Below the pieces are notes generated by a model. The model had not been told where the DNA came from, made no database searches, and was given only the letters and a program-made list of their open reading frames with translations. Shown here one piece after another: positions 40,754-49,115 of a stretch of DNA of 64,000 nucleotides. The position numbers and the translations under genes were made by a program. The DNA is from Methylobacterium sp. J-030 (GTDB lineage: Bacteria > Pseudomonadota > Alphaproteobacteria > Rhizobiales > Beijerinckiaceae), in assembly GCF_022829545.1 (NCBI RefSeq), contig NZ_JAKSYM010000410.1:1-64000 (forward strand), given 5' to 3'. Every line of letters begins with the position of its first letter. Within the stretch, counting starts at the first letter, position 1.

Positions 40754-41233
40754 TATAGCAACTTTCTATATAATCTCAGGAATCAGCTCGGCCTGCGCAA
40801 GGAAATCGATTTAGAGTTCGGATTCAAGCCGATATCCGACGTCCTTGCTGCCTCGCGGGAGGCAACAGTCGCGCTCTTTTGCTATGCCGACCTCAGCGAA
40901 GGAGGAAGCGGTGCCGTGCGCGTTCCCTTGAGTTGCGGCATACCGACAATCACCTCGCGCTCATCGATCTTTTCGGATCTTACGGGCATATGCCACCAAA
41001 TCGATACACACGAGACAGTCAGCGCGGCAGATCATATCGAAGATCTTGTATCAGACGCCGGCAAGAGGAAGAAATTAATTGACAAACAATCGGACTACAT
41101 AAATTTTTCAACCTGGGGCAACCATTCATCGAGAATGATTGGGATTTTGGACGGCGGACATTCCAAGAATACAGCCGCATCAGCCCATATTTTGAATCAA
41201 AAAACCATCCCGCTCGAGCAGATTTCAATATGA
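40754..41233 (+). pseudogene. severed C-terminal part of the glycosyltransferase
   Basis: The codons straight after the TAA, in the same frame, read YSNFLYNLRNQLGLRKEIDL, then LFCYADLSEGGSGAVRVPLS, CGIPTITSRSS and on to the stop at 41233. The EGGSGAVRVPLSCG block is the donor-site region of the second GT domain. There is no frameshift, only one stop codon. A GTG at 40916 could allow separate translation, but the piece would not fold alone. It overlaps the DUF4214 gene by four bases, so the original operon was tightly coupled. Confidence 0.75.
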
Positions 41234-42183
41234 CCCGCAGCGAATTCAGGTCGATATCGTTGTCATATTTCGATAAAGAAGTCGATCATATTGCTTGGAT
41301 TAGACAAAACGTTTTCCTTGACATGGGAGCAGATTGGATAGCCACCAGAAAGCGAAACTATAAACTGCGGACCGCTCGCATGGTGTTCAATCATTTGTCC
41401 CGTGTTTGGCCAGGAACAATCTTTCTTGGAAATCCGGCACGGATCGTGAGCCGGCATCATACAAGTCGCGATTATCTTAAAACAGTTCCTGAAGACATGT
41501 TCATCAATGCACTGTACGTCGTTTTGCTGGGACGAATGCCGGATGAAACCGGGCGCGCGCATTACGAGAAGGAACTTCGTCGGGGTGAATCCCGAGATGC
41601 CTTAATTGACAGCATAATGCGGTCACAGGAGTTTAAGCTTATCAACAAAAAGAGCCTCTTGTCGCCTGAGGAAGGCGACCTGATAAATTTTCGACGCTTC
41701 GTCCAAGACGACTTTATGATCTACAGAACGCAGAGTGCGTCAGTCGGTTTCTTCGATCGCCCGAACACTGCGATCGACGGCCTGTCGACGTCCGCTTGGA
41801 GTTCACTCCTTCATGTGGCCGGCGATGACACGAGGCCGTTTTTGTTTCCAGGGCTCATGCTGATCGGACGTTATGATGCCGATAGGAACTTTATCTGCGA
41901 CAAAGATTGGATCGTCTACGGCCCCAAGATCAGCCTGCCAAATGGCGTTTATGATGTCCTGATCGATGTCGAGGCGCCACAGGATTTTTGCTACAAATTC
42001 GATGTCAGCATCAATGAAGGCGCGGAGGTCTTATTCTCCACCTTTCTCGTCGGCAATGTGCGAGCGAGTTTCCGCATCGTTGTTCCGGAAGACGCACAGA
42101 GCTTCGAGACGCGGATCCTTAATGTTCATCACAACGAGTCCATCATGAGGTTCAAGAATATTGGGCTGCGGCTCTGTCAGTGA
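41230..42183 (+). CDS. DUF4214 domain-containing protein
   Basis: The 317-residue protein has a DUF4214 core at about residues 90-140 (FINALYVVLLGRMPDETGRAHYEK..RRGESRDALIDSIMRSQEF). This domain occurs in secreted or surface-associated proteins and next to glycosyltransferases; its molecular role is not established. The N-terminal 80 residues and the C-terminal 170 (beta-rich, e.g. GVYDVLIDVEAPQDFCYKFD) match nothing I recognise; the latter could be a carbohydrate-binding fold. No signal peptide is seen. The ATG overlaps the glycosyltransferase stop (ATGA). It shares that gene's A+T-rich composition. Confidence 0.7.
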   Translation: MTRSEFRSISLSYFDKEVDHIAWIRQNVFLDMGADWIATRKRNYKLRTARMVFNHLSRVWPGTIFLGNPARIVSRHHTSRDYLKTVPEDMFINALYVVLLGRMPDETGRAHYEKELRRGESRDALIDSIMRSQEFKLINKKSLLSPEEGDLINFRRFVQDDFMIYRTQSASVGFFDRPNTAIDGLSTSAWSSLLHVAGDDTRPFLFPGLMLIGRYDADRNFICDKDWIVYGPKISLPNGVYDVLIDVEAPQDFCYKFDVSINEGAEVLFSTFLVGNVRASFRIVVPEDAQSFETRILNVHHNESIMRFKNIGLRLCQ

Positions 42184-42244
42184 GTTCGCCGGCCCGGGCG
42201 TAATCGGGCGTGTCGTTCTCTCCGGGACAGACGGCATGACCGAT

Positions 42245-42480
42245 TTGTGGCGCCCGCGGTCGAGGGACAGGCTGACCGCGCCGATTCAATCGCCGCCAAG
42301 GGCGCGGTGCTCGGGGTGCTGGCCGCCCGGATCTGCCGGGAGGCCAGTGTCGTGGCCCGTGCGGACGGGTTCCGTCTGGTAGGGTAAGCCGCCGCCGGGG
42401 TGCTGATCCTCAGGACGCCCCCGGCGCGCCGCCGGACCTGTGGCGGCGCCAGGACGGGCGGAGGTTCGCCGGCCCCGTCA
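42245..42480 (+). pseudogene. decayed copy of the 3' end of the emrB-type pump gene
   Basis: The bases at 42285-42390 translate to AAKGAVLGVLAARICREASV, then ADGFRLVG and a stop. The intact pump reads TAKGTALGMLAAQVRREATV and ADGFWLVGV. Upstream RSRDRLTA parallels TRTQDRLAA. After the premature stop, the next frame codons (AAAGVLILRTPP) still echo the pump's VVAILKKP. Similarity appears to run past the pump's stop codon into non-coding sequence up to about 42480. It is therefore a duplicated segment, not just a paralogous protein. It lies at the right edge of the A+T-rich island. Confidence 0.65.
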
Positions 42481-42556
42481 TGGTTTGGAGCGATCCGGGA
42501 TCGTCGCGGGTGCGGGACAATGCCCCGAAGTCGGGCGTCGCCGGAGGGATGAGGTT

Positions 42557-43549
42557 CTAATCGATGATCTCATCGGCCCGGGCGAGGAGCGCCGGCGCGA
42601 TGGTCAGGTCCAGATTCTCCGCGACCGTCGCGTTCAGGATGAAGCTCAGCCGATTCGGCCCTTGGATCGGAAGATCGCTCGGCTTGGCGCCGTGCAGGAT
42701 GCGATTCACGTAGTCGCCCGCCTGCTGGAACCAGACGGCCTCCTCGGACCCGTAGGAGGCCAGTCCTCCCGCCGTCACGAAGTAACGGAACGGGTAGAGG
42801 GCCGAGATCCGATAGCGGGCCGCCAGGGACGTGATCAGGCTGCGATTCGAGAGGGTGAAGGCGCCCGGCGCGACCAGAAGCCCGACCTGACCCAGGGCGC
42901 TCAGGCGCGCGAAGGTCGGCTCCAGATCCGCCCGCTCGCGCAGCGGTATGATCAGGGGCTCCAGCCCCAGGGACCGGCTGACCTGCTCGATCGCCTCCGC
43001 CAGCGCCAGGGAGACCGGGCTGCTCGCCCCGTGCTGCAGGAAGGCGATCCGTTTCACATCCGGAGCGATCTCCCGGAGCAATTCCACCCACTTGCCGCCC
43101 ACGGACGGCTCCAGCACCGTGAAGCCGGTCATGTTGCCCCCCGGCTTCTGCATCGTCGAGACGATGCCCTGCGCGACCGGATCGCTGACCTGCAGGAAGA
43201 CCACCGGCGTTTCCTGCGCGCGGCGGCGCAGGGCCAGGGCCACCGCGGTCGAGCGGCTGACGATGACGTCCGGCTCCGGTTGCAGGACCTCGGGCAGCAC
43301 CGTTTCGATCCGGGCCGGATCGCTGCCCACGGAGGCGAAGGTCAGCGTGAGGTTCTGTCCCGCCTCCCAGCCGTATTTGCGAAGGGATTCTTTCAGGACC
43401 CGCTCGTTTTCGACGAAGTAGGGATCGCTCTTCGGCATGGGGAAGAGCACGGTCACGCGGCGAAACCGTTCAGGGGCAGCGCAGGTGGCCGACCGCCCCG
43501 AAACCAGGACAAGACCCGCGACAAGCCCGATGATGTTCCGCCGCCGCAT
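42557..43549 (-). CDS. ABC transporter substrate-binding protein (PF04392-type)
   Basis: The 330-residue protein has an N-terminal signal (RRRNIIGLVAGLVLVSG) and a periplasmic-binding-protein-I-like fold of the 'ABC_sub_bind' family: RVTVLFPMPKSDPYFVENER, DPVAQGIVSTMQKPGGNMTGFT, KWVELLREIAPDVKRIAFL, GLASYGSEEAVWFQQAGDYVNRIL. The start at 43549 is fixed by GAGGCG just upstream; the open frame extends 36 codons further without protein character. Members bind amino acids or aromatic compounds, but many are orphan. No permease or ATPase is adjacent. Confidence 0.82.
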   Translation of the reverse strand: MRRRNIIGLVAGLVLVSGRSATCAAPERFRRVTVLFPMPKSDPYFVENERVLKESLRKYGWEAGQNLTLTFASVGSDPARIETVLPEVLQPEPDVIVSRSTAVALALRRRAQETPVVFLQVSDPVAQGIVSTMQKPGGNMTGFTVLEPSVGGKWVELLREIAPDVKRIAFLQHGASSPVSLALAEAIEQVSRSLGLEPLIIPLRERADLEPTFARLSALGQVGLLVAPGAFTLSNRSLITSLAARYRISALYPFRYFVTAGGLASYGSEEAVWFQQAGDYVNRILHGAKPSDLPIQGPNRLSFILNATVAENLDLTIAPALLARADEIID

Positions 43550-43725
43550 GATTCGCCTCTGCTTGACGGCTGCTTGCCGCCAAGGACGCGCGATTTGAAA
43601 TGGTTCGGGCGCGATGGCAACATGCGGTCGCGCGGGTCGGCCGGCAGCTTGGCACAACCGTCAGACCTGGACCGCGTTCGACCGCGCCGTGACGGAGGCC
43701 CCCGGCGAGCCGTATCGGCGCGTGC

Positions 43726-44790
43726 CTACCGGCCCGGCAACCCGTGGACGATCGGGAAGAACGTGTCCTTCCAGTCCTTGGGCTCGGTCTTGATGGTCTT
43801 CATCGCGTAGAAGTGCCGGGCCTGGAGCATGATGCCGTAGGGCGTGGTCGAGAAGTTGGTCCCGGGCTGCTTCATGATCGCCACCAGGGTCTCGGGCGGG
43901 GTCTTCTCGTTGGTGGCCGCCACGTAGTCCTTGGCGGCCTGGAGCGGATCCTTGGCGATCTCAGCATCGGCCTCGTCGATGGCGGCCACGATGGCGGCCG
44001 CGAGCTTCGGGTTGCGGGTGTACCAGCCGGTCCGGGCGTAGAAGATCGCGTTGCTCACCGGCTCGCCGACCAGCTCGTAGGAGTTCAGCACCGCGTGGAT
44101 CGCCGGGTCCTGCAATTCGCGCTGCTGGAACGGCGGCAGGGAGAAGTGGCTGTTGACGTCGTTGTGGGGGCTGGCCAGGGCCGCCACCGCGTCGGGATGG
44201 CCGAGCTGGACGGTGAGCGGGTCGAGCTTGGTCGCGTTCTCGGGGCCGAACGCCTTCTTGGCGGCGATCTGCAGCAGCACCGCCTGGGACGAGACCTTCA
44301 CGGAGGGCAGGGCGATCTTGTCCTTGCCGGAAAAATCCTTGAGCGTCTTCACGTCCGGGTCGCGGGTGAGCAGCAGCATCGGCGTGGTGCCGACGCCGCA
44401 CAGGCCCTTCACGTCGCCCCGGGTGCGGTCGTTGAGCAGCAGCATGTTGGTCGAGCCGCTGTCGACGATGTCGATGTTGCCCGAGAGCAGGGCGTCGTTG
44501 CCGGCGGCGCCGCTCGTCAGGTTGACCCATTCCACCGCCACGTCCCCGAGGCCCGCGGCCTTGGCGTGCTTCTCGATGAGCTTGTGCTGCTCGGCGAGCA
44601 CGGCGGGGAGGTAGACGAAGCCCGGCTGCCGGCTGATCCGGACCCTGGCATCGTCGGCCCGGGCAGGGACGACGAGGATCTGGGCGACGAGCGCCAGACC
44701 GGCCGGCAGGAGGGCGGCTCCTCGCCGGAGGAGGCGGCGGAACCGCGACGAACCCGGCCGCGACGAGCCCATACGCGACGCACGCACCAT
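43726..44790 (-). CDS. SsuA/NitT/TauT-type substrate-binding protein
   Basis: A periplasmic binding protein of the nitrate/sulfonate/taurine family. An arginine-rich n-region and hydrophobic stretch (GAALLPAGLALVAQILVVPARA) form the signal, with cleavage near PARADD. The body has VRISRQPGFVYLPAVLAEQH, VNLTSGAAGNDALLSGNIDI, IALPSVKVSSQAVLLQIAAK and the C-terminal TEPKDWKDTFFP seen in aliphatic-sulfonate proteins. ATG 44790 is preceded by AGGGAG. 354 residues. There are no ssuB/ssuC homologues beside it, so the partners must be elsewhere. Confidence 0.82.
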   Translation of the reverse strand: MVRASRMGSSRPGSSRFRRLLRRGAALLPAGLALVAQILVVPARADDARVRISRQPGFVYLPAVLAEQHKLIEKHAKAAGLGDVAVEWVNLTSGAAGNDALLSGNIDIVDSGSTNMLLLNDRTRGDVKGLCGVGTTPMLLLTRDPDVKTLKDFSGKDKIALPSVKVSSQAVLLQIAAKKAFGPENATKLDPLTVQLGHPDAVAALASPHNDVNSHFSLPPFQQRELQDPAIHAVLNSYELVGEPVSNAIFYARTGWYTRNPKLAAAIVAAIDEADAEIAKDPLQAAKDYVAATNEKTPPETLVAIMKQPGTNFSTTPYGIMLQARHFYAMKTIKTEPKDWKDTFFPIVHGLPGR

Positions 44791-44937
44791 GACACTTCTC
44801 CCTGCGGCCCGGCGGCTTCGTCTCCGATCCGGGCTCGTCGTTGCGCGCGAGTGGACAGCCTCGCACAAGCTTGCGCAAGAGCCCGTCTGCACGCTCGGCT
44901 AACGCTGAAGTCGCATTATCACGCGATCGAGAGCGTC

Positions 44938-45305
44938 ATGCCGGACGGTGGACTCCGCATCTCGGAGAACGATGCGGCGGCCTCGATGATCGCGGGGGCG
45001 CGGGTGAGAATCGGCATCGGGGCGAAGCTTCGCACCATCACGGCGGCCGCGCTGGTCGGCGTTATCGCAGTCTCGGGCGTCGGACTCGTCAGCCTGAACT
45101 CCCAGGTCGCGCAGGACCGGATGGCCAAGACCCGCAACCTCGCGGATGCGGCCTACGGCGGCGTCCTATCTCGAGGGCAAGGAGCGGGCCGGGCACCTGT
45201 CGAAGGCGGGCGGCCCAGGGCGCCGCGATCAGGGCCCTCAAGGGCCTGCGCTACGACGGCCAGGAATATTTCTGGATCAACGAGCGGCCTGAGCGCCCGT
45301 CCTGG
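44938..45305 (+). pseudogene. remnant of a methyl-accepting chemotaxis protein
   Basis: The first frame gives RIGIGAKLRTITAAALVGVI, SVGLVSLNS-like membrane helix and RMAKTRNLADAAYGG, the start of a Cache-type chemoreceptor. Near 45160 the frame shifts (SYLEGKERAGHLSKAG), and near 45210 it shifts again (AAIRALKGLRYDGQEYFWIN). The last block is the conserved single-Cache motif. The gene then stops at the mosaic repeat that begins at about 45305. The HAMP and signalling domains are absent. At least two frameshifts plus truncation make this a pseudogene. Confidence 0.7.
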
Positions 45306-45396
45306 ATTCGAAAGGTCCGAGACCTTTGGCGGGTCCGGGGCAGAGCCCCGGTGACCCGCCAAAGGGCTTAAGCCCTTTGGGGACCCGGGATTTGGA
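45305..45396 (+). repeat. mosaic intergenic repeat, copy 3
   Basis: AAAGGTCCGAGACCTTT, GGCGGGTC...GACCCGCC, CCGGGGCAGAGCCCCGG and AAAGGGCTTAAGCCCTTT stand in the same order as in copy 1, ending GGGACCCGGGATTT. It is the shortest and most symmetrical copy. It lies exactly at the breakpoint of the chemoreceptor remnant. Confidence 0.7.
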
Positions 45397-45413
45397 TCAA
45401 AGCCGCGCTCTGC

Positions 45414-46301
45414 TCAGAGGCGACCGTCCAGGAAGCCGGCCACGGCCTTGGAGAATTCCGGCGTGCGCAGGTAGCCGTAGGACTTGTGCCGATTCTCGGT
45501 GCCGTCCGGCCTCCGGTAGGCGTTGATCACCGGCACGTCCCGGACCCGCGCGCCGGCGGCGTTCGGCGCGTAGATCTCCGCGAAGTCATCGCCCACCGTG
45601 GCGATGTCCTGGCGGTCCATCAGGTTCGTCCAGGCATGGAGCGCCGCCGGCACGCGCAGGGTTCCGTGCTCGTCGGCGAGCTTCCGCTTCAGTTCGGCGA
45701 GCCCCAGCGGCGAGCCGAGGGTGACCAGGGCACAGCGGGGCAGGGGCGTCCCGTCCGCCTCGGCGGCGCGCAGCACGTCATAGGCGATCAGGCCCCCCAT
45801 CGAGTGCGCGGCGATCAGCACGTCGTCGGACGCGGCCTCGGCGAGCGCCGCCCGCAGGCGCTCCCGGGCGGCGGCCCGGAACGTCGCGTCCTCGTAGTAG
45901 CCCCAGAGGTCGTCGAGTCGATATTCCAGGATCAGGTCGTCCACCGGCGTCAGCCCGGCGGACTCCTGCAGGTAGGAGAGGCCCCGGTAGATCCGGTCGG
46001 TGAGCGTCGGCACGGCGCTGGCGGGGTCCCCAACGGGCGAGGGGAACGGGCCCAGACCGTAATCGGGGCGGTAGGGCTCGCGGTTGCGGTCGCCGGACAG
46101 CGGCTGCGGGTAGCGGAGATCCGCCCAGTAGACGAAGGTGAAGGGCAGGCCGCCCTCCGGCAGCCCCATCCCGAGATTGCGATCGAGCCCCTCTCGGATC
46201 GCGGCCTGCCACCAGGCCGACTTCTCGTCGCGCGGCGGCTTGTTGGCGAGCCCGTGGATGCCGATGATGCGCGCCCGACCCAGTGTCCGCTCCCTGACCA
46301 A
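45414..46301 (-). CDS. alpha/beta-hydrolase (lipase-like)
   Basis: A 295-residue cytoplasmic hydrolase. It opens with RARIIGIHGLANKPPRDEK, where the HG is the oxyanion region. The nucleophile elbow is IAAHSMGGLIAYD (serine at about 168). The late histidine is probably in ENRHKSYGYL. No signal peptide. The start codon at 46301 is a TTG; no ATG or GTG lies between it and the conserved part. Related proteins are widespread in Rhizobiales as uncharacterised hydrolases; the substrate is unknown. It is downstream of prs on the same strand, with a gap of 73 bp. Confidence 0.72.
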   Translation of the reverse strand: MVRERTLGRARIIGIHGLANKPPRDEKSAWWQAAIREGLDRNLGMGLPEGGLPFTFVYWADLRYPQPLSGDRNREPYRPDYGLGPFPSPVGDPASAVPTLTDRIYRGLSYLQESAGLTPVDDLILEYRLDDLWGYYEDATFRAAARERLRAALAEAASDDVLIAAHSMGGLIAYDVLRAAEADGTPLPRCALVTLGSPLGLAELKRKLADEHGTLRVPAALHAWTNLMDRQDIATVGDDFAEIYAPNAAGARVRDVPVINAYRRPDGTENRHKSYGYLRTPEFSKAVAGFLDGRL

Positions 46302-46374
46302 CGCCCCGATCGGCTCAGCCAGATAGGGCCGTCGCGCGCGGGTTGTACTGCGGCCCAGTTTCCCGGTGTGCCGC

Positions 46375-47319
46375 TCAGTCGAACAGGCTGGAGACGCTGG
46401 ATTCCGTCGCGGTCCGCCCGATCGCCTCGCCGAGCAGCGGCGCGATGGTCGCCACCCGGATGTTGCGGGCGAGCTTCACCGCCTGCGTCGGCTGGATCGA
46501 ATCGGTGATCACCAGCTCCTTCATCCGCGAGGCGGCGATGCGCGAGACCGCGCCGCCCGACAGCACCCCGTGGGTGATGTAGGCCGAGACGTCCTTGGCG
46601 CCGGCGTTGAGCAGGGCCTCGGCGGCGTTGACCAGGGTGCCGCCGGAATCGACGATGTCGTCGACCAGGATGCAGGAACGGCCCTCGACCTCGCCGATGA
46701 TGTTCATCACCTCGGACTCGCCCGGGCGCTCCCGGCGCTTGTCGACGATGGCGAGCGGGCAGTCGATCCGCTTGGCGATGGCCCGCGCCCGGACCACGCC
46801 ACCGACGTCGGGGGAGACCACCATGCGGTCCCCGCTCGGCAGCCGCTCCTTGATGTCGCGCACCATCACGGGGGCGGAGAACAGATTGTCGGTGGGGATG
46901 TCGAAGAAGCCCTGGATCTGCCCCGCGTGGAGATCGAGGGTCAGGACGCGGTCCGCGCCCGCCTCGGTGATCAGGTTCGCCACCAGCTTGGCCGAGATCG
47001 GGGTGCGGCCCGAGGTGCGCCGGTCCTGCCGGGCGTAGCCGAAATACGGGATCACCGCCGTGATGCGCCGCGCCGAGGACCGGCGCGCGGCGTCGATCAT
47101 GATCAGCAGCTCCATCAGGTGGTCGTTCGCCGGGAACGAGGTCGACTGGACGATGAACACGTCCTCGCCGCGCACGTTCTCCTGGAGTTCGACGAAGATC
47201 TCCATGTCGGCGAAGCGCCGGACCATGCACTTGGCGAGCGGCAGTTCGAGATAGGCCGCGATCGCCTCGGCCAGGGGCCGGCTGGCATTCCCGGCGACGA
47301 TCTTGATCGAGGACTTCAT
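46375..47319 (-). CDS. prs: ribose-phosphate pyrophosphokinase
   Basis: PRPP synthetase makes phosphoribosyl pyrophosphate from ribose-5-phosphate and ATP for nucleotide, histidine and NAD synthesis. The protein has [24 protein letters not shown]-like [31 protein letters not shown] (ATP site), [27 protein letters not shown] and the PRPP loop [13 protein letters not shown]. 314 residues, full length. It is essential in most bacteria. Upstream, 47320-47559 must hold its promoter. Confidence 0.96.
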   Translation of the reverse strand: MKSSIKIVAGNASRPLAEAIAAYLELPLAKCMVRRFADMEIFVELQENVRGEDVFIVQSTSFPANDHLMELLIMIDAARRSSARRITAVIPYFGYARQDRRTSGRTPISAKLVANLITEAGADRVLTLDLHAGQIQGFFDIPTDNLFSAPVMVRDIKERLPSGDRMVVSPDVGGVVRARAIAKRIDCPLAIVDKRRERPGESEVMNIIGEVEGRSCILVDDIVDSGGTLVNAAEALLNAGAKDVSAYITHGVLSGGAVSRIAASRMKELVITDSIQPTQAVKLARNIRVATIAPLLGEAIGRTATESSVSSLFD

Positions 47320-47559
47320 GAGGAGGACTTCATGGGCGGCCGCTCAATCGCGGCCGGTCTGCCCGCCGCGCTCCGATGACCGGTCCCCTGCAGGGCCGGA
47401 ACGATGCGATGACGGGTGAGGCTCTTAGCAGCGGGCCGGAAGTGTCACAATGCCTTCACGTAATCCGCACCGTGGCCGCGCACACGTCACGCCCTCGGCC
47501 GTTCCCGATCGCGTTACGATCGGCAGCGGCTTCGAACCGTCGCTCTGATGCGCGCGCGG

Positions 47560-47796
47560 TCAGACCGCCGGCGGCTCCAGCAGCCGGTGCAGGTGGACCA
47601 CGAAGTAGCGGGTCTGGGCGCTGTCCACGGTGGCCTGCGCCTTGGCCCGCCACGCGGCCTGCGCCGAGGCGTAGTCCGGGAAGATGCCGACGATGTCGAG
47701 ATTCGCGATGTCCCGGAACCGGACGCCGTCGAGATCCTGCAACTCGCCGCCGAAGACCAAGTGAAGCTTCTGGTCGCTGTCGATCGCCGTTGCCAT
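47560..47796 (-). CDS. DUF4170 domain-containing protein
   Basis: A 78-residue protein, short and compact: KLHLVFGGELQDLDGVRFRD, IVGIFPDYASAQAAWRAKAQ, TRYFVVHLHRLLEP. This is the DUF4170 family, found in Alphaproteobacteria and of unknown function. The ATG at 47796 has GGGAGG upstream; the frame is open 15 codons further. It often lies near prs in related genomes, as here, but this is context and no proof of a link. Confidence 0.8.
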   Translation of the reverse strand: MATAIDSDQKLHLVFGGELQDLDGVRFRDIANLDIVGIFPDYASAQAAWRAKAQATVDSAQTRYFVVHLHRLLEPPAV

Positions 47797-48055
47797 GGCC
47801 ACGCCTCCCTCGCCCTTCGATACCCAATGGGCCGCTCGCAAATGGCGGCGCTGCGGTCAAGCCTGAACGCCGCATTCGAGCCCTGCCGTCGCCGCAGGCC
47901 GCCGGAACCGTGCCCGATCGCGGTCCCACCACGCACGGCTCCGCGCCTGTGTTGAGACACGCTCTACTTGTGCCGAGCCGGTATCCCCGCCGGCGCAGCG
48001 CGCGCGTCGCACGCGGCAGGCGCGAACCACCCGCCCGGCGTGCTACGAGCGGGGC

Positions 48056-48448
48056 ATGATACGCGTATTTCTCCGCCTCTCCGTGGTGGCGCTGGGCCTC
48101 GCGACGGCGCCCGCCCTGGGCCAGCAGGGAGGCCGGCCGCCGGGCCGGGGCGCTCCGGACAAGGCCGCGGCCGACCGGCGCGGCGGGCCGCCGGTGATCG
48201 GCTGCCCATCGCTGGCCAATTACCGGATGCTGATGCGGGGCGGCCCGCAGACCGCCGCCGGCCAGCTCGCCGATCCGAAGGCGGACCATCTCGGCTGCAT
48301 CGTCCTGCCACGCGCGGACATCACCGGCATCGCCGACCGGGTCACGCTCGGCGGGCAGAGCTACGATTGTGCCAGCCTGCGGGCGACCACCGCCTGCCAC
48401 TGGGTCGAGGCCGGGGCTGTCGACCGCCCCGGGCCTGCCGGGCGCTGA
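48056..48448 (+). CDS. small secreted hypothetical protein
   Basis: 130 residues with a signal peptide at about 1-22 (FLRLSVVALGLATAPALGQQ). The mature part starts with a Gly/Pro/Arg-rich stretch, then CPSLANYRMLMRGGPQ, LGCIVLPRADITGIADRVTL and YDCASLRATTACHWVEAG. Four cysteines suggest two disulfides in the periplasm. I do not recognise the family. Confidence 0.6.
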   Translation: MIRVFLRLSVVALGLATAPALGQQGGRPPGRGAPDKAAADRRGGPPVIGCPSLANYRMLMRGGPQTAAGQLADPKADHLGCIVLPRADITGIADRVTLGGQSYDCASLRATTACHWVEAGAVDRPGPAGR

Positions 48449-48456
48449 ACGCCGTT

Positions 48457-48693
48457 TCAGCGCAGATGGCCGCTGGCGCGCAGGTCCCGCTCCACCGCCT
48501 CGTGGACGGCCTGGAGCGGATTGTCGTTCGTTGCGGCCGGCGGGGCGACGACCGGCATCGGTGCGGGTCTCGGGTCGAGGTCCGGCATGAGGGTCGGGCC
48601 GGCCTGCGCACGGCCGGCGGGCGGCCGCTTCGTCAGGGTGCGCAGCACCCCGCGGAGACCGGATGGGAAGAGCGCGACGAGCGTGTCCAGCAT
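48457..48693 (-). CDS. hypothetical protein, 78 residues
   Basis: The protein begins MLDTLVALFPSGLRGVLRTL, has a Pro/Ala-rich centre, and ends ATNDNPLQAVHEAVERDLR, an amphipathic helix. GAGG lies about ten bases before the ATG. It converges on the secreted protein before it, with nine bases between the stops. No function is recognised. Confidence 0.5.
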   Translation of the reverse strand: MLDTLVALFPSGLRGVLRTLTKRPPAGRAQAGPTLMPDLDPRPAPMPVVAPPAATNDNPLQAVHEAVERDLRASGHLR

Positions 48694-48920
48694 CGGCCGG
48701 CCTCAGCGTTCGCGGCCGGCGGCCGGTGGGGTCGGGAGGGCGAAGGGGGCGGACCAGGTCTTCACGGAGGCACCAGCGCGGATCGAGCCATCGCGGAGAA
48801 GCGGGGGCGCCGCCGTTCCAACAACTCAGAATTGCCGATTTTGTCGCGCGTGTCGCCCCGTAATCGATAAAGACTCGGTTACCGGTCTGGTCGATCGAGG
48901 ACTTGGTGAAATCAGAAACT

Positions 48921-49013
48921 TGGCGGAAGCGGATGGGAATCGAACCCACCGTACGCTGTTGGCGTACCGCTGGTTTTGAAGACCAGGAGGGCCACCAGAC
49001 CCCGTTCGCCTCC
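48921..49013 (-). tRNA. selC: tRNA-Sec (anticodon TCA)
   Basis: On the minus strand a 93-base sequence starts GGAGGCGA and ends ATCCGCTTCC-G-CCA, with the CCA encoded. The anticodon arm is CTGGTCTTCAAAACCAG (loop with TCA). A long extra arm has the 6-bp stem GTACGC/GCGTAC, and the T arm contains GGTTCGATTCC. The acceptor stem pairs over about eight bases. The long extra arm, TCA anticodon and long acceptor identify a selenocysteine tRNA. A G-U pair occurs in the acceptor stem. Confidence 0.9.
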
Positions 49014-49115
49014 GGGATCGGGGTTACGGGCCGCCGCCATCGGGGTCAAGGCCCCGGCGGCAGGAGGCGTGCGCACCCCCCTGGGCGCGCGGAAAGGTCG
49101 CGCCCGGACCGCCCC

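Noticed and set aside
43744-45354. Plus-strand ORF of 536 codons running over the SsuA-like gene into the chemoreceptor remnant
   Set aside because: The first 390 codons are antisense shadow of the binding-protein gene; only the part after 44938 has protein-like content, as a pseudogene.
48694-49115. Selenocysteine tRNA as attachment site for an island
   Set aside because: selC is a known integration target, but no integrase, composition change or repeated tRNA end is seen next to it here.
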